From contig DKEU01000229.1 of NCBI GenBank assembly GCA_002452635.1, forward strand, positions 1 to 13,413: a stretch of 13,413 bases of DNA, given 5' to 3'. How positions within the stretch are numbered: position 1 is the first letter of the stretch; every line of letters begins with the position of its first letter. Positions 1-6,841 of this stretch are shown one piece after another. The notes below the pieces were generated by a model. That model was not told where the DNA came from. It saw nothing but the letters and a program-made list of their open reading frames with translations, and ran no database searches. The position numbers and the translations under genes were made by a program. Source of the stretch: Desulfovibrionaceae bacterium UBA6814. GTDB taxonomy: Bacteria; Desulfobacterota; Desulfovibrionia; Desulfovibrionales; Desulfovibrionaceae.

Positions 1-1
1 G

Positions 2-139
2 GACACCGCCATCCTCACCCCGCACATCGGGTCCTACGCCAAGGAGGGCCGGGCCAAGATGGAGACCGACGCGGTGAAGAACCTGCTGACGGCGCTGGGA
101 CTGGATTGGGGAGCCGGCCAGCAACGCGTCGATTTCTAG
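2..139 (+). CDS. D-2-hydroxyacid dehydrogenase family protein, C-terminal end (5' part outside window)
   Basis: Only the last 45 codons are inside the window, ending at the TAG at 137-139. The fragment contains TPHIGSYAKEGRAKME. The Pro-His-Ile-Gly segment matches the conserved catalytic-histidine region near the C-terminal end of D-isomer-specific 2-hydroxyacid dehydrogenases, the family that includes phosphoglycerate dehydrogenase. These are cytosolic NAD(P)-dependent enzymes. The following helix (ETDAVKNLL) fits the usual family ending, so the 3' end looks intact. The exact substrate cannot be told from this piece. The gene lies 34 nt upstream of the HAD phosphatase on the same strand, which suggests a shared operon. 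Dehydrogenases of this family inside glycan clusters can serve precursor synthesis, but that role is inference here. Confidence 0.8.
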   Translation, partial: DTAILTPHIGSYAKEGRAKMETDAVKNLLTALGLDWGAGQQRVDF

Positions 140-173
140 AAATATCCAAGAGTAGCTTGCGGGGATTTCGACC

Positions 174-803
174 ATGCCCATTTCGGTGATCGTGTTCGAC
201 TGCGACGGGGTCCTGCTGGACTCGGTGGACGTGAAGACCCGGGCCTTTGCCGCGCTCTTTGCCGAGCACGGGCAGGAGGCCGCGGACTTCATGGTGGACT
301 TCCACCTGAAGCACGGCGGGGTGAGCCGCTACGCCAAGTTCGCGCACTTCTTCCGGGAGCGCCTGGGCCGGGAGATCACCCCGGAGGAGAGCAAGGCCCT
401 GGACAAGCGCTTCACCGCGGCCTGCCTGGACGCCCTGCTCAAGGCCCCCATGATCCCCGGGGCGCGGGAGTTCCTGGAGGCCAACCCGGGCGGCCGGCCC
501 CTGTACGTGTGCTCGGGCGCGCCGGAGCTGGAGCTGGCCTTCATCTTCGACCACATGGACCTCACGGGCTACTTCAAGGCCATCTACGGCTCGCCCACGC
601 CCAAGGCCGACAACCTGGCCCGCATCGTGGCCGAGTGCGGCGCGCCGGCCCAGGAGGTGCTCATGGTGGGCGACAGCGGCACGGACCTGGACGCGGCCCG
701 GAAGGTGGGCGCGCGCTTCCTAGGCGTGGGCGAATTCCCGGCCCCGCACCACTGGCTGCCGGACCTGACGGGCTTGGCGGCGTATCTGGAACAGGCGGAC
801 TAG
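174..803 (+). CDS. HAD-superfamily phosphatase (phosphoglycolate phosphatase / beta-phosphoglucomutase-like)
   Basis: The 209-residue protein shows the full HAD motif set. Motif I is FDCDGVLLDS with nucleophile Asp9 and Asp11. Motif II is the Ser of VCSGAP (Ser114), motif III is Lys144 in SPTPKADN, and motif IV is GDSGTDLDAA (Asp167, Asp171). Residues 15-90 between motifs I and II are a helical cap like that of the C1 subfamily. It should be a soluble Mg-dependent phosphohydrolase acting on a small phosphorylated metabolite, perhaps a sugar phosphate for the glycan genes downstream. The substrate is not readable from the sequence. The start is the ATG at 174, with a GGGGA element at 161-165. 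The C-terminal codons GLAAYLEQAD are repeated in altered form 75 nt downstream (846-878), so the present stop may not be the ancestral one. Confidence 0.88.
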   Translation: MPISVIVFDCDGVLLDSVDVKTRAFAALFAEHGQEAADFMVDFHLKHGGVSRYAKFAHFFRERLGREITPEESKALDKRFTAACLDALLKAPMIPGAREFLEANPGGRPLYVCSGAPELELAFIFDHMDLTGYFKAIYGSPTPKADNLARIVAECGAPAQEVLMVGDSGTDLDAARKVGARFLGVGEFPAPHHWLPDLTGLAAYLEQAD

Positions 804-815
804 TATGATTCTTTT

Positions 816-837
816 TCAAAAAACCACGATTTTTTGA
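816..837. other. Small A/T inverted repeat inside the HAD-SGNH insert
   Basis: TCAAAAAA (816-823) and TTTTTTGA (830-837) form a perfect 8-bp inverted repeat with the 6-nt loop CCACGA. It sits in the only A/T-rich patch of the intergenic DNA between the HAD and SGNH genes. The stem has few G/C pairs, so it is not a convincing intrinsic terminator, although an A-run stem followed by T's could act weakly in either direction. It may instead be part of the inserted sequence. Confidence 0.4.
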
Positions 838-862
838 TGGGGTTCGGCTTGGCAGCGTATCT

Positions 863-877
863 GGAGAAACAGCCCTG
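863..877 (+). promoter_or_regulatory. Ribosome-binding site with probable CTG start codon
   Basis: GGAG at 863-866 is followed after 8 nt by CTG at 875-877. The frame opens after a stop at 806-808 and contains no ATG, GTG or TTG until GTG 932, which lacks a good Shine-Dalgarno sequence and would cut the first hydrophobic helix. CTG here also overlaps a TGA (876-878), which ends the second copy of the HAD tail. This mimics the ATGA coupling seen at 2113-2116. The use of CTG is inference. Confidence 0.5.
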
Positions 878-2116
878 ACCGCCCGGCGCGCTTCGTTCGC
901 CTCGCGGCTGCTGGCCGGCCTCATCGGGGCCGTGGCCCTGGCCCATGCGGTGCTGCTCTTCGGCCTGGTGGGCGAAAACGAAATCCTCGCCGGGTTCGGG
1001 GCAGGGCTGGTGGCCTTGGCCCTGCCCCGCCCCCGGCTCTCCCTGGCCCTGTCCCTGGGCGCGCTGGCCGCGGTCCTGCTCCTGGCCGGCCTGGTGTCCT
1101 TCGCGGGCCTGGACCGCAAGGCCATGCGCTCCACGCCCCTGGCCGAACTCATCACCTACGATGTCCGGCACGGCCACCAGACCTTCCGGCCCAAGACCCG
1201 GGCCAGCTTCACCCTGCCCTACGGCGACCTTGCGGCCATGCGCGGCCGGGACCTGGGCGGGGGCGAGCGCACCGTGGAGTTCGCCACCGACTCCCGGGGC
1301 CTGCGCAACGACGCCGAGTACACGGACCAGCCCTGGCTGCTGGTGGGCGACTCCTTCGTGGTGGCCAGCGCCACGGACCAGGCCCACACCCTGTCCCGGT
1401 TCCTGGCCACGGAGCACGGCCTGGCCGCGTACAACATCGCGGCCGTGGGCGGGGACCTGGCCGACTACCGCACCTGGCTCCGGGATTTCCTGGCCGAGCA
1501 CCCGGGCATCGCGGCCCGCGCCGTGGTCTTCTTTTTCGAAGGCAACGACTTCGGCCCGGTGCGCGACCCCGAGTCCACCACCCCGGCCTGGCGGCTCCGG
1601 CTCAAGCGCTACATGAATCTCTACCGGTTCCAGCCCCTGGGCAAGCTCTGCACCGTGTTGGCCGGCCGGCTGCGCGCTGCCGACCGCTCGGACCCGGTGC
1701 AGGACGCCACGGCCGGAGGCCGGCCCATCCATTTCCTCGGGCGCTACGTGGAGGTCGCGTCCCGGCCGGCCTTTCCCAACCCGGGCGAGTTCCGGGACAT
1801 GCTGGCCGCCCTCCGGCCGCACCTGGCCGCAGCGGTGTTCATCCCCACCAAGTACCGCGTGTACGCCCCGCTCCTGGACCAGCCGCCCGGCGACCTGCCC
1901 GACGCCCAGCGGGACTACCTGTCCCGGGTGTGCGCCGATTTCAGCCTGCCCCTCCTGGACCTGACCCCGGCCCTGCGCACCGCCGCGGCCCGGGCCCTGG
2001 CCCGGGGCGAATTCGTGTACTGGCCGGACGACACCCACTGGAACGCCGCGGGCATCCGCGCCGCGGCCGACGCGCTGGCCCCCTTCCTGTCCGGGCTGCC
2101 CGGGACCGGGCGATGA
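875..2116 (+). CDS. Membrane-anchored SGNH-hydrolase-like protein, probable surface-glycan O-acyltransferase
   Basis: From the probable CTG start at 875 the protein has 413 residues; from the conservative GTG start at 932 it has 394. The N-terminal third has about three hydrophobic helices (RLLAGLIGAVALAHAVLLFG, a short ILAGFGAGLVALALP, and LALSLGALAAVLLLAGLV). Next comes a soluble region, probably on the outer face of the inner membrane. In GTG numbering, block I is LLVGDS with nucleophile Ser141. A GND motif lies at 204-206, and DDTHWN at 366-371 supplies the Asp367/His369 pair, as in AlgJ/AlgX/DltD-like SGNH proteins. The segment FATDSRGLRND before block I is also typical of SGNH proteins in polysaccharide clusters. 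Likely role: adding or removing acyl groups on a glycan. The gene ends in an ATGA overlap with the next glycosyltransferase. The donor and direction of the reaction are unknown. Confidence 0.78.
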   Translation: MTARRASFASRLLAGLIGAVALAHAVLLFGLVGENEILAGFGAGLVALALPRPRLSLALSLGALAAVLLLAGLVSFAGLDRKAMRSTPLAELITYDVRHGHQTFRPKTRASFTLPYGDLAAMRGRDLGGGERTVEFATDSRGLRNDAEYTDQPWLLVGDSFVVASATDQAHTLSRFLATEHGLAAYNIAAVGGDLADYRTWLRDFLAEHPGIAARAVVFFFEGNDFGPVRDPESTTPAWRLRLKRYMNLYRFQPLGKLCTVLAGRLRAADRSDPVQDATAGGRPIHFLGRYVEVASRPAFPNPGEFRDMLAALRPHLAAAVFIPTKYRVYAPLLDQPPGDLPDAQRDYLSRVCADFSLPLLDLTPALRTAAARALARGEFVYWPDDTHWNAAGIRAAADALAPFLSGLPGTGR

Positions 2117-3192
2117 ACATCGCCTTCGTCAACGCCACCCGCCGCTTCGGCGGGGTCAAGGCCTGGACCCTGGACGCGGCCCGCTGCCTGGCCCGCCTGG
2201 GCCACCGCCCGCTCATCGCGGCCCGGCCCGGCCCGTTCCTGGACTCCTGCCGGGCAGCGGGCCTGGACGCCCGGGCCTGGGACTTCGGCATGGACTACGG
2301 CCCCCTGGGCGTGGCCCGGTTCAAGCGGCTCTTCCGGGACGAAAACACGGACATCGTCATCTGCAACGTGGGCAAGGACCTGCGCCTGGCCGGCGTGGCG
2401 GCGCGGCTGCTGGGCATCCCGGTGGTGCACCGGGTGGGCCTGCCCCGGGACATGCGCGACAGCCTCAAGGTGCGGCTCACCCACCGCTTCCTGCGACCCC
2501 GGCTCCTGGCCCCCTGCGCCTACATCCAGCGGGACATGGCCAAGGAACTGTCCTTTGTCACCGAGGCCGATGTCACGGTCATCCCCATCGGCAAGGAGCC
2601 CGCCCCGGCGGCCCCGACCCGCGCCACTACCCCGCGCACCGTCATCACCACCAGCCAGCTCAACCCGGACAAGGGCCACGCGGACCTGCTGGAGGCCCTG
2701 GCCAGGCTGGCCGCGCAGGGACGCGACTTCCGCTGCCGCTTCCTGGGCACGGGCAGCGCGGAAACAGATTTAAAATCTCTGGCGGACTCCCTGGGCCTGG
2801 CCGACCGCATCGCCTGGCCGGGCTTCGTGGCCGACGTGCGGGCCGAACTGGCCCGGGCCGACATCTTCGCCCTGCCCTCGCGCTCCGAGGGCCTGCCCAA
2901 CGCGCTCCTGGAGGCCATGGCCGAGGGCCTGCTGCCCGTGGCCCGGGACGTGGGCGGGGTGGCCGAGGCCTGGCCCGCGGGCCTGGACCGGTTCCTGCTG
3001 CCCTACGACAGCGGCGCGGACCGGCTGGCCGCAGCCCTGGACGCGGCCCTGGGGCTGGACGACGCCGCGCTCCTGGCGACCCGGCGCTCGGTGTGGGAGC
3101 ACATGGGCTACAATCTCTCCCTGGAGCAGCAGACCCGGGCCTTGGCCGCCTGGCTGGAGCAGGTCGTTGCGGAGGCGCGCAGTGGCCGTTGA
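2113..3192 (+). CDS. GT4-type glycosyltransferase
   Basis: The 359-residue GT-B protein starts at an ATG overlapping the stop of the SGNH gene (ATGA), so translation is probably coupled. The N-terminal half begins MNIAFVNATRRFGGVKAW, a Rossmann strand followed by the acceptor-side glycine loop. The C-terminal half starts near TSQLNPDKGH (about 180-190). It contains FALPSRSEGLPNALLEAM with the EX7E pair Glu259/Glu267, which contacts the nucleotide-sugar donor in GT4 enzymes. The next segment, VARDVGGVAEAW, is also typical. It should be a cytosolic or membrane-peripheral retaining transferase that adds one sugar to a lipid-linked or core glycan. Sugar and linkage cannot be assigned. A short A/T-rich patch lies at 2761-2778. 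Its 3' end overlaps the next gene by 11 nt. Confidence 0.9.
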   Translation: MNIAFVNATRRFGGVKAWTLDAARCLARLGHRPLIAARPGPFLDSCRAAGLDARAWDFGMDYGPLGVARFKRLFRDENTDIVICNVGKDLRLAGVAARLLGIPVVHRVGLPRDMRDSLKVRLTHRFLRPRLLAPCAYIQRDMAKELSFVTEADVTVIPIGKEPAPAAPTRATTPRTVITTSQLNPDKGHADLLEALARLAAQGRDFRCRFLGTGSAETDLKSLADSLGLADRIAWPGFVADVRAELARADIFALPSRSEGLPNALLEAMAEGLLPVARDVGGVAEAWPAGLDRFLLPYDSGADRLAAALDAALGLDDAALLATRRSVWEHMGYNLSLEQQTRALAAWLEQVVAEARSGR

Positions 3193-4246
3193 GCGCCTGA
3201 ACATTCCCACCCCCCAGGTCCGGCGCATCCTGGTCTGCCAGCTCCGGCAGATCGGGGACGTGCTGCTGGCCACCCCGGCCATCCGGCTCCTGCACGAGGC
3301 CTATCCCGCGGCCGAGGTGCACGTGTTCACCGAGGCCCGCTGCGCGCCGGTGCTGGAGAACAACCCGCACATCGCCCGCATCTGGGCCGTGGACAAGAAG
3401 CAGCTCACCCACCTGGGCAAGGAGCTGGCCTACTACCTCACCGTGGCGCGGCAGGGCTTCGACCTGGTGGTGGACTTCCAGCAGCTTCCCCGCATCCGCT
3501 GGGTGGTCGGCCTGTCCCGGCTCTTCGGCTGCCGCTGGCGGCTGTCCTACGACCCGCCCTGGTACAACCGCTGGCTCTACTCCCACACCACCCGGCCCCG
3601 GGACGGCTACGCGGCCCTGTGCAAGGCCAGCGTGCTGGAGCCCCTGGGCCTGGCCTGGCGCGGGGAGCGGCCCGAACTCTTCCTGCGGCCCGAGGAAACC
3701 GCCTGGGCCGGGGAGTTCCTGGCCGCCAGCGGCCTGGAGAACCGCACCCTGGTGACCGTGGACCCCTCCCACCGCCGGGCCACCCGGCGCTGGCCTGCGG
3801 GCCATTTCGGCCGGGTGCTGGGCCTGGCCGCGGCGGAACGGCCCGGCGCGCGCTTCCTCATCGCCTGGGGGCCGGGGGAGAAGGACCTGGCCCAGGAGGT
3901 GGCCGCGGCCAGCGGGACGCAGGCCTGCGTGGTGCCGGACCGGATGCTCACCCTGCGCCAGCTCGCCGCGGTGCAGGCCCGGGCGGCCCTGCACTTCGGC
4001 ACCTGCTCGGCCCCGCGCCACCTGGCAGTGGCCGTGGGCACGCCCACCCTGGCGGTGCTGGGCTCCACCTCCGACGCCTGGACCTACCCTTCCCCGGAGC
4101 ACGGCGACCTGCGCCTGGGCCTGCCCTGCCAGCCTTGCAACCGGAACGAGTGCGACACCATGCACTGCCTGACCGACCTCGCGCCCGAGGCCGTGCTGCC
4201 CGAGCTGCTCCGGCGGCTGGACGAGGCCGTCGCGGGGAACGCCTGA
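3182..4246 (+). CDS. GT9 (heptosyltransferase-type) glycosyltransferase
   Basis: I chose GTG at 3182 because GGAGG (3171-3175) lies 6 nt upstream; a TTG at 3167 would add five residues. The 354-residue product has the GT9 signature ILVCQLRQIGDVLLATPAIR. Its Asp26 corresponds to the catalytic-base Asp of WaaC/WaaF-like enzymes. The donor-side motif HFGTCSAPRHLAVAVGTP matches the usual G-x-D/C-S-x-x-x-H-L-A-A-A-x-G-x-P pattern. The region ATRRWPAGHFGRVL and the Cys cluster PCQPCNRNECDTMHC are also common in the family. It should act at the inner face of the cytoplasmic membrane on LPS inner core or a related acceptor, with ADP-heptose or another nucleotide sugar as donor. It overlaps the upstream gene by 11 nt and the downstream gene by 1 nt (TGATG). 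Confidence 0.9.
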   Translation: MAVERLNIPTPQVRRILVCQLRQIGDVLLATPAIRLLHEAYPAAEVHVFTEARCAPVLENNPHIARIWAVDKKQLTHLGKELAYYLTVARQGFDLVVDFQQLPRIRWVVGLSRLFGCRWRLSYDPPWYNRWLYSHTTRPRDGYAALCKASVLEPLGLAWRGERPELFLRPEETAWAGEFLAASGLENRTLVTVDPSHRRATRRWPAGHFGRVLGLAAAERPGARFLIAWGPGEKDLAQEVAAASGTQACVVPDRMLTLRQLAAVQARAALHFGTCSAPRHLAVAVGTPTLAVLGSTSDAWTYPSPEHGDLRLGLPCQPCNRNECDTMHCLTDLAPEAVLPELLRRLDEAVAGNA

Positions 4247-5331
4247 TGCGCATCGTGCTCATCACCTCCTCGGAAAGCGCCAGCGGCGGGGCGCGGCAGG
4301 CGCTCTACCTGGGGCAGGGCCTGGCCGCCCGGGGCCACCGGGTGACCTTCTTCGCCCCGCACCAGGCGGCCAGCGAGCCCCTGGCCGGGGACCTGGACTT
4401 CCGCACCCTGCCCCCGGCCCGCCGGGACTGGCGACGCGCCGTTGCAGCCGCCCTGCCCGGCTCCGGTCCCTGCATCGTGCAGGCCTTCCACAACAAGGCG
4501 CTCAAGGCCCTGGCCTGGTGGAGCCTGGCCTGGCGTCGGCGCGGGGCGGTGTGCCTGGGCCACCGCGGGGTCATGTACCGGCCGGGCAACCCCCTGCCCT
4601 ACTGGTCCCCGGGCATGGCCCTGTTCACCGTGAACTCCCAGGCCTGCGCCAAGGTGCTGCGCAGCCTGGGCGTGTCCCGGAAACGCCTGGAAGTGGTGTA
4701 CAACGGCATCCCGGCCGAGCGGGTGACCCCGGCCCTGGAGCCCGCGGCCATGCGGGAGCGCCTGGGCATCCCGGCCGGAGTCCCGGTGCTGGGCACCGTG
4801 GCCGGGGACAAGCCGGTCAAGGGCGTGGATGTGCTGCTGGCGGCCTTTGCCGCCCTGCCCCCGGAGCAGGCGTCCAGCCATCTGGTCTGCGTGGGCTGCC
4901 GGCCGGAGCACTGGGAGCCGGACATCGCGCGCCTGGGCCTCATGGGCCGGGTGCACTGCACCGGCCGGGTGGAGGACGTGGCCGACCACCTGGCCATCCT
5001 GGACCTGTTCGTGCTGCCCTCCCGCTCCGAGAGCCTGCCCAACACCCTCATGGAGGCCATCTGCCTGGGTCTGCCCGCAGTTGCCACCAGCGTGGGCGGG
5101 GTGCCGGAACTCATACGGGGCAGCGGCCTGCTGGCGCCGCCGGACGACGCGGCCGCGCTCGCCGCGGCCATGGCGCGGCTGCTGGGCGACGACGCGGAGC
5201 GCGCGGCCATGGCCCAGGCCAGCCGCGCCCTGGCCCCGGAGTTCTCCCTGGACCACAAGGTGGACCGGATGGAGGCCATCTTCACCGACCTGCTGCAACG
5301 GAGGGGCCATGCCGCGCGTGCTGGTCACTGA
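4246..5331 (+). CDS. GT4-type glycosyltransferase
   Basis: This 361-residue protein begins at an ATG sharing one base with the previous stop. It opens with MRIVLITSSESASGGARQAL, a typical GT4 N-terminal strand and glycine loop. The linker to the donor domain is around VVYNGIPAERVTPA, a classic GT4 segment. GTVAGDKPVKGVDVLLAAF and HCTGRVEDVADHLAILDLFV follow. The EX7E pair is Glu262/Glu270 in PSRSESLPNTLMEAI, followed by ATSVGGVPELI. It is expected to be a retaining, nucleotide-sugar-dependent transferase at the cytoplasmic face of the membrane, working on the same glycan as the neighbouring GT4 and GT9 enzymes. Its 3' end overlaps the next gene by 23 nt. No terminator is visible. Donor and acceptor are unassigned. 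Confidence 0.92.
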   Translation: MRIVLITSSESASGGARQALYLGQGLAARGHRVTFFAPHQAASEPLAGDLDFRTLPPARRDWRRAVAAALPGSGPCIVQAFHNKALKALAWWSLAWRRRGAVCLGHRGVMYRPGNPLPYWSPGMALFTVNSQACAKVLRSLGVSRKRLEVVYNGIPAERVTPALEPAAMRERLGIPAGVPVLGTVAGDKPVKGVDVLLAAFAALPPEQASSHLVCVGCRPEHWEPDIARLGLMGRVHCTGRVEDVADHLAILDLFVLPSRSESLPNTLMEAICLGLPAVATSVGGVPELIRGSGLLAPPDDAAALAAAMARLLGDDAERAAMAQASRALAPEFSLDHKVDRMEAIFTDLLQRRGHAARAGH

Positions 5332-6832
5332 GGGCTCCTCGGGCATCGTGGAGCTGCACGGGCCGGGGATCAAGGAGACCTTTCTCCCGGACAACGACCT
5401 GGACCGCGCCCTGCACCTGCTCCTGCGGCTCTACGACCTGAAATCCGCGGCCGGGACCCGGTTCCTGGACAACTACCGCCGCGAGGGCTTCAACTGGCTC
5501 TCGGGCCAGGTGGGCAACCTGTACTGGCGCTGGCTGTTCCGGCTGGTGCAGTACGGCCCGCTGCTCGGGCGCTTCCTGTCCGGCGAGCTCACCCCGGTGT
5601 TCCGCAACAACGTGAACCTGGCCAAGATCTGGGAAGTGCTGCGGCCCAGGCGCAAGCACAGCCTGGCCGACTGGTGGCGCTATTCGCGGGTGCTGCCCGC
5701 GCACAACCGCACGGTGCTCCGGAACCGGGCCGGGACCATGCTCTTCTACCGCTACGGGCCCAAGGATTTCAGGACGCGGGAGATGGTGCCCGTGTTCGAG
5801 CGCTCGGGCGTGGACTTCACCTACGTGTACTCCGCCTCGGTCAACGTGCTCAAAAATCGGCGCAACCTGGGCCACCCCACCTATTTCCTGCACCGCCGCT
5901 GCGCCGTGCCCCGGCTCTTCCGGCACGAGTATCCCGCGGACGGCCTGGGGCCGGACCTGGCCCCGTTCCTGCCCGCGGTGCTGGCGCGCTGCGAGGAGCA
6001 CATGTCCTTCCAGGTGGTCGAGTACCACCGCCACCTGGAGTGCCTGGCCGCGGACCGGCCCGCGCTCTTCTTCGGCCTGGACGACCACCAGGAGGTCCAC
6101 CCCATCCTGTTCGCGTGCAAGACCCTGGGCATCCCCAGCATCGGGTACCAACTGGGCATGTACGCCCGCCGCCAGGCGGCCTACACCCTGGAGGGCTGGG
6201 AGCCCGGGGACTACGCCTGGTACGACAACGTCATCGTGTGGGGGCAGTACTGGGAGGACGTGGTGCGGCGCTGGGGCAGGGTCTACCCGGAGGGCTACTT
6301 CCTGCCGGGCACCAACAAGCACGGGTACGGGTACCAGCGGCTGGAATCGCCGAATTTCTCAGCCAAGAACATCCTGGTGCCCTACGAGTTCTGGGGCAAC
6401 ACCCGGCGCATCGGCCAGTACATGGCGAGGCTCATGGACCTGGGCTACACCGTGTACTTCAAGTACAAGCCCGACGAGCGGCCCGAGCGGCAGATCGCCT
6501 GCTACGGCCTGGCCCCGGACTACGCGGCCCGGGTGCGCCACGTGGAGCGCATCACCGACGAGCTCATGGCCGAGGTGAACATCGTGGCCGGCGGCATGAC
6601 CACCCTGCTCTACGACCTGTTGCCCTACGGGAAGGAAACCTGGGTGTTCGACACGGAGTTCAAGCTGCTGGACGACATGGTGCAGGACGGCTGGGCCAAG
6701 CTGGTGCGCTTCGAGGACCTGGACGCCCTGCCCGAGCCCGGGCGCGCGAACCGCGAAATCGACCGGGAATACCTCTCCCGCAGCGAGCCCCTGGCGAGCG
6801 TACTGGAACGGCACGTGCTGGCCAAGATGTGA
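5309..6832 (+). CDS. Unrecognised glycan-cluster protein, possibly a GT-B-like transferase
   Basis: I do not recognise the family with confidence. The 507-residue protein starts at the ATG at 5309 with GGAGGGG just upstream (5300-5306), inside the end of the GT4 gene. No signal peptide or clear membrane helix is seen. Residues 1-150 are rich in Trp/Tyr/Arg (GNLYWRWLFRLVQYG). A middle region includes FFGLDDHQEVHPILFACK (254-271), GIPSIGYQLGMY and VIVWGQYWEDVVRRWG. The C-terminal third starts with NILVPYEFWGNTRR and has a strand-helix pattern (VYFKYKPDERP, VNIVAGGMTTLLYDLLPYGK). That pattern resembles the nucleotide-binding half of GT-B or CDP-glycerol-phosphotransferase-like enzymes. The operon position supports a role in surface-glycan synthesis. 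It ends at the sharp GC drop, 9 nt before the convergent rloC stop. Confidence 0.72.
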   Translation: MPRVLVTEGSSGIVELHGPGIKETFLPDNDLDRALHLLLRLYDLKSAAGTRFLDNYRREGFNWLSGQVGNLYWRWLFRLVQYGPLLGRFLSGELTPVFRNNVNLAKIWEVLRPRRKHSLADWWRYSRVLPAHNRTVLRNRAGTMLFYRYGPKDFRTREMVPVFERSGVDFTYVYSASVNVLKNRRNLGHPTYFLHRRCAVPRLFRHEYPADGLGPDLAPFLPAVLARCEEHMSFQVVEYHRHLECLAADRPALFFGLDDHQEVHPILFACKTLGIPSIGYQLGMYARRQAAYTLEGWEPGDYAWYDNVIVWGQYWEDVVRRWGRVYPEGYFLPGTNKHGYGYQRLESPNFSAKNILVPYEFWGNTRRIGQYMARLMDLGYTVYFKYKPDERPERQIACYGLAPDYAARVRHVERITDELMAEVNIVAGGMTTLLYDLLPYGKETWVFDTEFKLLDDMVQDGWAKLVRFEDLDALPEPGRANREIDREYLSRSEPLASVLERHVLAKM

Positions 6833-6841
6833 TTTCATTTT

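Larger units (their letters stand above)
771..878 (+). repeat. Direct repeat of the HAD gene 3' end flanking an A/T-rich insert
   Basis: Copy 1 (771-803) is the end of the HAD gene and reads GLAAYLEQAD-stop. Copy 2 (846-878) reads GLAAYLEKQP-stop in the same relative frame. The first 20 nt of the copies differ at one position (GGCTTGGCGGCGTATCTGGA versus GGCTTGGCAGCGTATCTGGA). With a three-base gap the similarity continues through ACAG. The DNA between (about 804-845) is A/T-rich and unlike its surroundings. Copy 2 ends in CCCTGA, where the TGA overlaps the probable CTG start of the next gene. This is what a translationally coupled ancestral HAD stop would look like. I read this as a small insertion or duplication scar. 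Confidence 0.75.

Noticed and set aside
816..837. Considered as an intrinsic terminator ending the HAD transcript
   Set aside because: The stem is almost all A/T pairs and the downstream gene is on the same strand with coupled-looking translation, so termination here would be odd.
800..5394. Several long open frames on the - strand across the glycan operon
   Set aside because: They run antisense to well-supported genes, have Pro/Gly/Arg-rich composition and no recognisable domain; high G+C leaves few stops.
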